Assembly: GCA_002118135.1 (NCBI GenBank) | Contig: BDIU01000277.1 | Span: 62,001 to 126,000 of the forward strand | Source of the DNA: Trebouxia sp. TZW2008 | Lineage: Eukaryota > Chlorophyta > Trebouxiophyceae > Trebouxiales > Trebouxiaceae | DNA: 64,000 bases | Direction of reading: 5' to 3' | Shown: piece after piece, positions 35,101 to 46,400 of the stretch | How the letters are laid out: each line of letters starts with the position of its first letter | Numbering within the stretch: the first letter of the stretch is position 1 | Notes under the pieces: generated by a model | What the model saw: only the letters and a program-made list of their open reading frames with translations | What the model was told of the DNA's origin: nothing | The model's database searches: none | Translations under genes and position numbers: made by a program

Positions 35101-38100
35101 AGCTCCTGCAACAGGATGACACGTAGTTTGAGGAAAAGAAAATGGTCAGCATCGCACAGATGAAGCTCCTGCAGTGTCAGCTGCAAGAGTGTACAGGAGC
35201 TGATGTGGACACGGTAAATTCTCCGCTCAAGCGCCCAAATGCTGCCTGTGCTTGACTGCAACAGGGAACAGCATGCACAGTGCAGCGTATTTCTGCAGCG
35301 TACATCAGGTGCAAACAAAGCACTTTGCAACTTTGCAGCATTGTTGTATGCATACAGTTGCTGTTGTCAAAGCAGGCAACCAAAGACATGCATCGTCTCA
35401 TTTGGCATGCTGATCCAGCCTCACCTGCCAAACACAACTCCACCATCATCTGCAACGCCTTCAATCTGACTTTGAGATTGCAATAAGCGTCCATGCTGCT
35501 GCTGCTGCTGCTGCTGCTGGGATGACTCATTAGCAATGCTGTCATTCTGGGATGGGCCAACAGGTGAGCCCTGACGACTGCCAGATGCTGAAGACTGTGG
35601 TGACCTCCGTATCTCGCAGGACTTGATGCTATGGCCACCCTGCTGGCAATAGTCACAGAACTGTTCTGAGCAGCTGCTACTGCTGTGGCCCCATTTGCCA
35701 CACCTGTTGCATTGGTCACCTGCATCGGCTTCTGCATCTGCTGTGCTGCCATTCTGCCCATCTGTAACACCTGCCTTGCCAGGAATTTTGGCAGAAGGTG
35801 AAAGCGAAGGAACACCATTCATAGAAGGTAGATTTGCTGAAGGAGGTGAAGGGGATGATGCTCTAGGCGTGTGCCTACATCACAAACGCCACATGGTACC
35901 AACGCCGACAAAGGCATTGCAGTGATAGGGTCTGCAGCTATGAAGCAGAGGGGCATGGTGAATGGTGTAGCAGCCAGGCGACTTTGATAAACAGCATGTT
36001 TGAGTGAAAACCATCAAGACTTGCTCTTTTCAAGCATGTAGACTGTGGCAGTGTGAGCCGTCGTACACCGTGCAAGTAGCAAAGCCTGATGTATGACGAG
36101 TAACTCGGCTGACATGCACATAGCTCAGATATCAGTTTCTGCAGAACTTCATGTCATTACACTAAAGACTGCAGCGCTGCAGGAAGAGTCCAAAGGTCTT
36201 TCAAGCACACCATGAACATGCCATGTCCATGCTGAATATGCAAAGGCAAACAGTAAACTGTACCTTCCAGTTTCAAAATTTGAAGCAGCCATGCCATTGC
36301 TCTGCAGCATCATCAGGGCATCAACCTTGTTTTTTGAACAGGTGAGGACCGCATTCTTGACATCCAATGGCAGCAGGCCTAGAAATGACTGCAAAGCGGG
36401 ATCTGCCTCCCAATCTGAACGAAAGAACAAAGTCAATGTGCAGCATTGTTTTGGACTGCAAGCACATGATGGCAAATGGGTTCTGAGCGATATACATGTC
36501 CAGTAAATTTCATATCTTATTGCTTTTGGCTTGAATGTGATTGTAGCTGACAACAAGGCATCGATTGACATCGCATGTGCGCTTCATGAGCTCACATTCT
36601 GAGTCCTCTTTCTTTTGGCTATGCAAAGATCAGTGCAGGATGTCTCGCGGCGAACGCAAACTGTGTTGTTTCAGGCTATGCAATGTGACCGTTGCAAGGC
36701 GCATTCAGCCAACTGTTGTTACAGAGCGCGTTTGGGATAAAAAGCATCGCTAGCTAGATGGCAAGGTGCTGATTCCTCACACTGCTTCGACTGCAGTCTA
36801 AATCAGTTGATCTCACTGACCTTTGCCAAATCTGTCATCTACTTCTGGTGTAGCTGGCTGATGCTGGCTTTCAAGCACCTCCATAATTGGCACATAGTTG
36901 CGGTTGCCATCTTCCTTGAAAGCGAGTGCCAAGTCTACGTTCCTTGGCAGGCATTCAAGCTCCCTGCACAGCATAATTCACTCTCACATCATCATTCTTT
37001 ATCATGTATCCGCTTGTTGATGTGACCTCATGCCTGTGTCAAGCGCAGTCATCTCACAGCCAGCCAGCATGAAGGTCTCTGTCTTCACAACATTTGTTTT
37101 GCTTGGACGCCATGGCAGTAACGCCAGCACTGATTAGACAGCAGCTGTCTGATACAGCATTGTACTATGCAACAGCATAGTGTAAGATGGTCTATACACA
37201 CATTACATGCGCTGATGCCACTTTGCTGTTAGATTTTGTGCTGCAATAGGGCATGAGGGTGTCGCACTGCCGCCAGGTACTATAGTGATGATAGACAAGG
37301 CAAAACTTGAAAGCCTGTTCTGCAATAAGCTTTGGGCCAACATCATGGCATGGGCCTCACAGCTACAGATTGCAGCCTGGGCTCAAAGCGCACGTGTGCA
37401 TGCTCACTGTGTCATCATTTCATCACCTACAAACGCCTGAGGTGCTGTTGTCAGATCCCCTTGGAGAGTGCTTTGGTCACAATGACATGGCCAAGCTAGA
37501 CAGCAGCATAATGACGGCATGTAGTGACCAAAGCAAGAGCGTGCGCACCTCTGCGGGGTTGTCAAACCGTGTTCGAGGCTTTTCTGCAGCAGTGACTGAG
37601 TCAGCTGTGTTACAACCCTCATACCCTCTGGACCCAGCTTTGTGCTGAACAGACCAGCCAGGCGCAGCAGGGCAGCAGCCTCAGCAGCTGCTTCTTGCTC
37701 AGCAGGAGTGCTGTCACCAATATGAAAGCCTGCAAAATGACAACAAGTTCTCCCTGCTGTCATATATTGAAGACAAATTCTGGAGCCAGCTCAGCTGTGC
37801 TACAGTCTACAATAAACTCTCAAGTTGGAGGGGGTGATAAGACACATGTGAACGTTGTAAGCTAGCAAAGGCTTGCAAGGTGTGGGTATTCTGCCAAGGC
37901 ACACTCAGCAGCAGCGCACCTTCAGGAGTGTCATCCACGTCCACCGCATGAAGATTGCTCAGCTCTTGAAGAGTGGGGCTTGTGGTAAGGTGCGGACGAC
38001 CAACTAAGCTGTGTATGTGGTCAAGCATGCCCTGTGCAACCTGCACATCACCAGGGTCATTGTTTCGACGAACAGGCACATTGTTGTTTTAAGCAATGCA

Positions 38101-41100
38101 GTATTGGACACAAATGCGGAAAGGTTGAGATCATTTTCCCTTGTGTGGAACGTATACAGCACATGATGTCCTTGCAACAAGCAGAATGACCTCCACATGC
38201 AGCAATAGCAACATATAGGCTCAGCACATTTGAAAGCCTATCATTGAGGCATGACATAACAGCATGAGATTTGGGCATAAGCCGCCTGACCTTGCAATTA
38301 ATACCTGAGTGTCAAAGACATTTGTAATGCGCTCTGTTGCCGTTGCCAAGTGCTTTGCGACTTGAGCAACATTGTGAACCACTTTGAGCTTGCTGTCATC
38401 CTCAAGATACTGTTTCAAGACCAGCATGCGCTCGTGTTGCAACGGCTGGATGGCTGCTTGCATCACACCCTTTGCCTCCACTGACCACACCTGTACATGG
38501 GCATTTACAAACGTAGGTGCAATGTGAGGGACAACGGTCATTTCACTAGACTTTGACTGCTGCAATCAAGTTGATGATGTGCAGTGCGTACACATAGTAG
38601 CAGATGAGCATTCATTGTACATGCAAACAGAACACAATCTGGACACTGCTGGTGGACACTGTGAGGAACTCACTGCAACAGAAGTGGATTGCCAAGATAT
38701 TCAGACAGTAACTACAACATATTGCTGCAGCTGCCGTACATACATTGGGCATGTGTTTGTGCATGAAATCGTCTCAAGTCAGACTACAACATGGAGACAA
38801 CCAGAAGATGATCAGCACAACACAAAGCAAACTTGGCACCAGATCATGCGGACACAAATTGCCCACGTTACGTGTTTGCTGAACAATTGGTTGATCTGCT
38901 GCATACCTGTATGAAGCTCAGCTTCTTTGGTTCAGATAGAGGCACCAACTTGATCACGATAGCTACATGAACTGGCTCTGTGCAGTCAGTTACAATGTGT
39001 CCCTGCAGAGTCATGAACGAACATGTAAGTCCTGCAACTCAAGAGGCATTGGTTGTTTGGTGCAGCTTGCTGAGCACACTTCAAAATCATCATACTCTTC
39101 TTGTCAGTATTGCGTACTGATTACTAAACTATGCCCACTGGATGCATGCTAGCATCATGCAGTCTTTGCAAGTGGAGCTTCAGAAGATCCATACTGTCAT
39201 GCAGTGCATGATGCTTTCAGCATATTGAGCATCAGGAATGGTCGTTCACGGCATAAAGCAGTACTGAATTTGTGCATCTCAGCTGTTGATGGGTTCAGCA
39301 GCTTTTCAAGTCAGCAAGCATCATTGCCAGCCAACAGCATCGTGTATTCTCTGGGACCTGTAGTGCTTGCAATATGCTGTAGTTACAAGCAATTTAATTA
39401 CAGCCAAAAGGGCAGGCTGGGCGTTTAATCCTAAGTGATTAGCTTGTGAGATTTCTTGAAGTCCTCTGCTAAAATGTGCAACAACATTTGTTTTGGCAAT
39501 GCAGGATCAGGGGCAGGCCATCCCGGATAAGTCATTTTACCTGGCTGCTGTGATCTGAGGGGCTGTAGCTACGCAGCTGAGGCAGTACTGCAGGCGAAGC
39601 AGGCCCTGCTTGAACGGGCACCAAGGGATGGCGGGCGCAACCACCAGGCTCTGCCATGCAATCCAGACAGAATGGGTCAACCATATGCTGCTGCTGTTGC
39701 TGCTTCTGCTGCTGCTGCTGTGACAGCGCTGTCGGTTCCCCATTCTCTGCCGCTGTGCTGACTGGCGACAGGTCTGCTGATGCTGCGCTGCGTGCCTTCA
39801 TGGCTTGCGTGACGCCTGACGCACTGCTGATGGGGCTGCTGTTGGGTGAGATTTCAGCCTCAGCATACACAGCGTGAGGGTTTTGCACACTGCGTGTCTG
39901 ACCCTGATCAGCCAGAGTTGCTACAGAATCTGGCGCAGCAGGTTCAGCAAAAGCTGGCTGAGCAGCTGCAGCGGATGCTGGCATGGCACCCTCAGTGTTT
40001 GCCGTACCCGCCGAGGAAATTGGCTGGGAAGGAGGCCCTCGGATTGAGTCAACAATTCTTGCAGTAGCTGACTGGGCAGCTAGAATAGCAGCTGTTTTTG
40101 CAGCTGCGGAAGCCTGGGCTGCAGCAGTCTGGGCAGCTGTTGCCTGCACCAAGCCAGGTGGAGCGCTACCAGCAGCATTGCAAGCAGACATCAAGGCTTG
40201 CATGGCCGGCGTGCTATCTGAGTCTGTGTTGCTGGACTTTGCAGCAGGTACAGGCACGTACACGACCTTAGGTTTCTGTGCTGGAGAAGGGTTGGCAGGG
40301 GTCCCATAGCTTGCCCCAGGAATCACTGAGCTTGCTGCAGCAACACCTGCGGGCAGCAAAGCAGCGTGCTGCCCTTCTGGCTTGGCATGGATGGTGGGCA
40401 GCTGCTTGACTGCGTCTACTGCTTGAATAGGAGCTGTCATCGAGGCAGATGTGACAGCTGGCAAAGGCGAGCTAGCTTGCCGCTGCTGAGCTTTGCCTTG
40501 CAGCTGAGCCAAGACGCCTCTGACGTGGTGCATCTGACTAGGCATTATCAAAGCCTCTAGATTAGCGCCCACAAACTCAGGCTCGTCATACTCGCTGTTC
40601 CCCAGCAGCTGAAAGTACCTCTGCCCAACTCGGCCACACAGCTTCTCTAGCAGGTCCGACAGTCGTGGGCACTTTTTGTACACTGCTGCTGTGACCACTG
40701 ACCATGCAACAGGCCTCAGTACAAGCCCAGAACCTGATGCTTGGAGGCCATTGTCTATGCAGGACACAGCTGTTTCCACAATATAGCCAGCTGTGGGTGG
40801 GTGGCTTCTGCCAATGGCAACTTTGAGCTGTGCCTGTGCTTCGACAACCTGCACAGACAGAAGACTACAATTCTAGGCCTGATGCTGTGTCTGCATGCAC
40901 ATGCCAAAACAATGATGCTGGTGCGGTGCCATGCATCTGGGTTCAAGCCTGTCCTAGAAGCTTGCAGCCTTCTGATGCTGAGCTTTGACACAAACCACAT
41001 GACGCTCTTGGACAAAAGCAGTTGCTGACAGGCATGACAACAATCAGCTGCATGGTAGATGCATATATGTGACAACATGCCAACAGGGAATGCAGCACAG

Positions 41101-42713
41101 ATGATGTAAACATGGCCAGCAGCTGACCTGAATGCATGCTTCAAGAGCTGATGTCATGAAAGCACTACAGGGTGCATCTTTCTGCAGTGAAACAGATGGT
41201 GCAGCATTGCTGTGTAGCCTTACATGATGCTGTGCAGCAGGACTGCTAGCGCCAAAAGTGCCAGAGGCATGTTCCTCTGTGGATGCAGCCGCTGCCTTTG
41301 GCGTTGGGTCCAAGTTGTCTGGCAAGGCCAAGTCCTGCTCAAACCCTGGCGGCTGACTTGTCTGCACTGCCTGTACCCCGCTGCCTGCTTCCACATGATC
41401 AATGACCTTCACACTGCTGATAAGGTCAGCCAGCTCATGTGTTGGTCTGGGAATGATGTCGGCCAGCCTGAGCAAAACTGCAGTGGGAAAGCGGCCTGGA
41501 CCCACAAGTCTGAAGTACTTGAGCCCTGTTGGCGTCTGAAGCTTGCCCTTGATGTCATACACATCAAGGCATATACACCTAAGATGCTGCGCTACCAAGG
41601 AAGTGTCCACAGGAGCAAGCTGTAGGCCGGATGCAGCAGAGGTGAGACCATGGTTGAGGCAGACTCGGGCTGTTTCTGTCATCCATCTGGCTGTATGTGA
41701 GCCATGGCTCCTGGCTATTGCAGCATGCAGCTGTGTTCTCATTTGCTCAACATCCTGAAGAAAGAGCTCAGGTCATGTTCTTGCCATACATTCATGCACA
41801 GCGATTGCAAGGTTTACACATGTTTTTAACAAGTTTTGCACGTGCCCCAGGGGAACGCATGCAATGCAGTTCTTCTCCCTGACACCAGCAAACGAAGCTG
41901 CTTACACTGTCAGCAGCTGTCTGTAGTTCAGCTTGTTGTGAAAGCAAGTTTGTGCATGACATTGTGCACCACAGCTATGCCAGGGCTTCAACAACATAGC
42001 CTGTTTTGTGTGGCATGATGACACAAGTGGAGCATCGTGTAAAGCTTGCCTGACTGGAACGATAGGCAGATGGTGCTGCTGCATAGCTTTTCCTCACTGG
42101 GGTTGCTACTGGAGCAGGCTGATCTGATGGCGCAGCTAGCTCTGGCTTTTGAGATGCATGCTGTGTATGCTGCGCCTGCTGAACAGGCGGTCCAAAGCCG
42201 CCAAACGGCTTGATAGATGCCAATATCTCACGCACACTGTGTCTCTGAGGGGGCAGTATGAGGTCATGCACTCGCATGACCATGTGCCTTGCTGGAAAAG
42301 TGGTGACGGTAAAGTATTTGATAGCTGTCCTGCCTTGAAGTCTGTCAATGATTGCTTCAAGGCTTGGATAGTGCTCTTTGACATACTGCTCAACAAGCTC
42401 AAAGCTGACAGGCTGAAGTTCAAACTGAATGTGCGGCGCTGAGTCAGAGGCAGCAGGCTGCAAACCATGCTTCAGACAGGCAGCAGCTCCTTGCCTCAAG
42501 TATCTGGCTGTGGTTGCTGAGTGACAGGAGTCTATGGCTCTCTGCAGTCGTGCCTGAGCGTCCCTGACCTATGTTCAACAAACCCAAGCTTCAGGAGCAA
42601 GGTTGAGTACATCTCAAGCTTGAAAGGCTTGCACCGCCTGTGAGTGCACCGTTGTGTAATGTGTTCACTTAGCGCAGCAGCAGCAGCAGCACCCAACTCA
42701 CGCTTGTGGCCAT
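32111..42713 (-). CDS. SpoIIIAA/Ycf45-like P-loop ATPase fused to repeats and CCHC zinc knuckles
   Basis: One large gene of about 16 exons, roughly 1,560 residues. Exon phases match from 42713-42702 (MATS) through 42568-42050, 41754-41224, 40848-39541, 38559-38305, 38040-37854, 37729-37549, 36963-36821, 36414-36264 and 35874-35425 to 35105. The 35105/34395 junction is unsettled; then 34239, 33713-33603, 33166-32961 and 32416-32232 follow. Residues 5-790 hold three exon-encoded repeats of about 100 residues with Ala/Ser/Gln-rich linkers. Around residues 1150-1187 are two CX2CX4HX4C knuckles (CNRCGKWGHSSSSC, CDYCQQGGHSIKSC). The C-terminal 300 residues match the SpoIIIAA/Ycf45 family: GLTYRLGRHIPG, Walker A SGPPQTGKTTLLRDIA, and FDTHTEIGG...PHESLGKARR. 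The Walker B strand reads VVVVDAIST, where the family has DEIGT, so the catalytic Glu is absent. The function is unknown; nucleic-acid binding is likely from the knuckles. The 3' end is uncertain. The gene could be two genes, but the phase chain argues for one. Confidence 0.78.
35500..35520 (-). repeat. CAG repeat coding polyglutamine
   Basis: A TGC run on the plus strand encodes about eight Gln after NESS in the zinc-knuckle exon of the ATPase gene. A similar Gln/Lys/His run lies at 39688-39722 in the large linker exon. Confidence 0.85.
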
Positions 42714-43220
42714 GGTCGGGTATCCCTCCACTGCTGAGTCCTCCGGGACTCGTCAAGCAAGCATTGCTTGAGCGAACCAAAGCCTTGCACACCTGCGACG
42801 GCAAGATGATGTCAGACAAACGTTTATCATTGTGGTCGAAGCGTGAACACCAAGGTAGCTGCCAAGTGATCACCTCACGGCGAGCAAAGGACAAAAGCGG
42901 AAATTCAATCTAGCGTGCTAATTCCGTCTAGCTAGCTGTCACGGAACGCCAGAGACGCTTCCAAGATTACAACTAGGACAGTGCGTAAGGTTAGCGGTCA
43001 CCTGGCTGATCTACCTATCTACAAGTGCGGTCAGAGACTGTCGATGGCCCGACTTGCCCTATCTTTTTCCCAAGATGGAACAAGGGCAAACAATGCAGTA
43101 ATTTGCAAAGGCGCTGCGCCTGCCGGTCGCCCATCGGTAAACGCTGCTCAGGGCCGACTGCAGGTCGCAAGGCGCTGCAGAAACAGCCTAGCACGATGAC
43201 AAGGGCGTTTTCGCCTCTGA
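42714..43220 (-). promoter_or_regulatory. CpG-rich 5' region of the ATPase-fusion gene
   Basis: CG dinucleotides are frequent upstream of the minus-strand ATG at 42713, extending to about 43220. A short CAG repeat (42674-42690) sits in the first intron. Confidence 0.4.
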
Positions 43221-43471
43221 AGTGAATCGCACAAATTGTGCTGCAGCTCAAGATGAGCATGAAATGGAATGATGCCAACGCAAGTAAGCTGTGCACAGGT
43301 GCAATACCTGGCATATGCACACGAAAATGAGCCATGAAACAATTTCGCATTGCGCACTTGGAGTTCACTGCACTTGGTCATGACTCCTTTGTTGAGAGAG
43401 GTTGCAGCCATTGTCACAGTGTACATCGTCGAGATCTACACGTTGCTGATGATTTTCAGGACTGCAGGTTT

Positions 43472-46400
43472 TCAAGCCAGCGACTTGCGCTTTTGCTGCT
43501 GCAGCTCCCTCAGCACCCCAGCTGCTTTTGATTTGTCAAAGCTGTGACTTGAGGTCTCGTCCATGATGTCTGCAGACTGCCTGCAAACATATAATGCTGA
43601 CGGGCAAGCACGAGCTTAAACCAATGCGCGTCTCACAAGCTGCAGTCAAAGCGAATTGCATTGACCTGCTGAATCATCATGGCTTGCTGTCACAAGCAAG
43701 TTAGTTGTTGTCTCAAGTGGCATTGCTGCATTAGTCAACAGGCTGGGCCAACTGTGTGCACGCTTTGACCATCTGCTGCACAGTGTGGTCATACATGGCT
43801 ATGATAGATAGCCAACACAACTGACATGTTCACAAATGCAATGTTATCATGATAGCGGTAGACCTGTACCTGAGTGCCTTGCATGCCCGCTGCAGAATAG
43901 CATGCATGAACTCTTCCATGAAGGCATAGTCCATCCCACAATTGGCAGCCATGTTGCGCTGCACCAATGCCTCAAACTCCTCTGCACTGCAACCATCCCT
44001 GCACAGGCGTATGTCTGTGACTGTCAACAATCATACCAGAAAATTGGAATGATATTTCAGACTGATGTTGACCTGAGCTGTCTATGTTCAGTTTAGTATT
44101 AGCAGTACTGCTGAACAAGCACCAAATCAGGCTTCAATGGTACTCTTTCTGTCAGTTTCAAAGTTGTTTCATGGAGACACTTAACATAGTCTCTCATGCG
44201 GGCTGACCGCAAGCAGACTGGGAAGTTCCCAAAGATGAGGACAGGGTCTACGAGCAAAGCAATCCTGCTACTGACTCAGGTCGGCAAGGCTGTGTCAGCA
44301 GCGTCTGCAGGTGCAACACAAGCTTGGAAAGGCGCAACAATATGCAGATGTCAACATGACCCATGACCTGATCCTTAAGCTCAAGCTCAAGGCTACATCA
44401 CAACAGCAGCCATGTCCATGGCATGTAAATCTACTTTGTTGCCATGCTCTTAATGCAGTCTGTAAAAAGTGACAGAGGGAGCTCTTCCTTTTTACGGCTC
44501 CATACCTGCTGGCCTAGCAAGTAGGGTTTGCACCACGTGCACCTACCACTTGTGCTGAAAGTGTTCAGCAACACCATACACACACATACTACTGCTTGCA
44601 TACACTTGCTTGGCACAATTGCTGCAGTTTTCTGTGTTGTTGTTAGGCATTCACGCACGCGCACTCATAGTGTTTCGTTTGCGTTGACCTCGTTTGTTTG
44701 TGTCTATTTCACAGCTCGGGCGTGGTTTCCTGTGCAATCGTACGCGGATCATGTAAGAGACGACGGTGCTGAAAATGATGCGCTTATTATCATCGCCATG
44801 GGCATTACCTGCAATCCTCAATGCAGGCAGTAGCCTCAGCATGCTCCTGCTGCAGCAGCGCCCAAGCCCAATTGATGTTGTACCCATTCAGCCAGTTATG
44901 GTTGATGCTGAGAGTATCCTCCAGGTTATGCACTGTGTGATGCCACCCGCTAGGCACAAAAATGGTCTCTCCAGGTTCCTGCAGGAGAGCACAATGCCAT
45001 TTTTATGTACTGCAAAAGCTGATGGCCGCAGGTGATTGATATTGAGAGCATGCCAGTCGCTATGCGCAGAGCGTATGACTCTCAGTACATTGCAGAAACA
45101 GATTGGCAAGCAGTTCACATGCTGCGCGCTTGCCACAGTCTGCTTTTCGGCCATTGGCTGCTTTCTGATTGATGCAGGTGCTGGCCTTTCATGAGCATAG
45201 AGTCACTGACAAGACGCCGGCTTGGATGCAATAGCAGCAATGCGTGGTACACTTTGTAGAGGTGTCTGAGCAAGACATTTTCTTTGTCAACTTTGCATCA
45301 GCATAGCTTGCAGCGTCGCAAAGTTGCGTAGACTCATGACACACTTGTTTCAAACTGCTACGCTTGCCCACAACAGTATGACGCTACAATGATTCAAGCT
45401 TACCTGAACACATTCCAGCACATAATGACAAGCCTGGTCTAAATTTGGGAAGCTGTCTCGCCCTTCCGTTTGGCTGATGTCAAAGCTGGCTGCTATCTCC
45501 CTGAAGTTGCAGAACAGATCTCAGCACATCTTGTCATATGCATTTTCATGCGATCAACATTTACCACGCATGACCTCGTGGCGCCAGCGTTGAACAGCCT
45601 TTCGACGGTGATGTGCTAGCATGCTTGGGGATGAGGGAAGGAAGCCTGCTGTTGTCAGTGGTGACAATGGATGTTCACTATTGGCAGCTCGCTTGCTATG
45701 ATACAGAGAAATGGACAAGGAAGCAGCATATAGAGACACAATGCAATTGAGTCGACGTGCCATCATTTGCTGGATGATTGATGCCAGTGTACTCATTGAC
45801 AGCAACTACAAGTAGTTCCTTCATCAGCCAGTCTATCGCAGCTCATTATGTTGCAGCTGTGGCAAAGGCCTATTCCTGTGGTGACCCTGGCTATGGCGGG
45901 GCCCACCACCCAAAACATGAGCAAGGTGCTGTTGGAAGGCAAGCAGGACTATATCATACTTGATCTGAAAACAAATGTGTGGCAGCTGTCAATCTAAGCC
46001 ATACAAGAATGAGATGCATGCAGCCTGGAAGCACTGTGCAAAAACAGCAGTGATGCCATGCGACCCAGTGCACATGCTGACTGACACTGCAAAAACAGAA
46101 CAAGAACCAGCCCACCTCCCAAATCGATCATACAGCAGATGAGTATACTCTGGCGGCAATAGTTTCCATCTCTTACGCCCCGTAACGTTGGTTGACCAGC
46201 TGTAAGAGCGTAGCACATCTGTATGCAAGCGTGTCCAAGTGTCCTGCAAAGATGCACTTTGCAGTATCAACATCTGGCATTGTTTATCATCTGCGCCTAT
46301 CACACCTATTCCCGGCACATCTTCTTGCGCCATCATGTAGATGGAACTGTAATAATGCAATGATTGCAGAGAGAGGCAGAAACTTGGGGCAGATGATGTA

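Noticed and set aside
39656..39877. Plus-strand frame with a run of Cys residues
   Set aside because: It is the antisense shadow of the polyglutamine-coding repeat in the ATPase gene.
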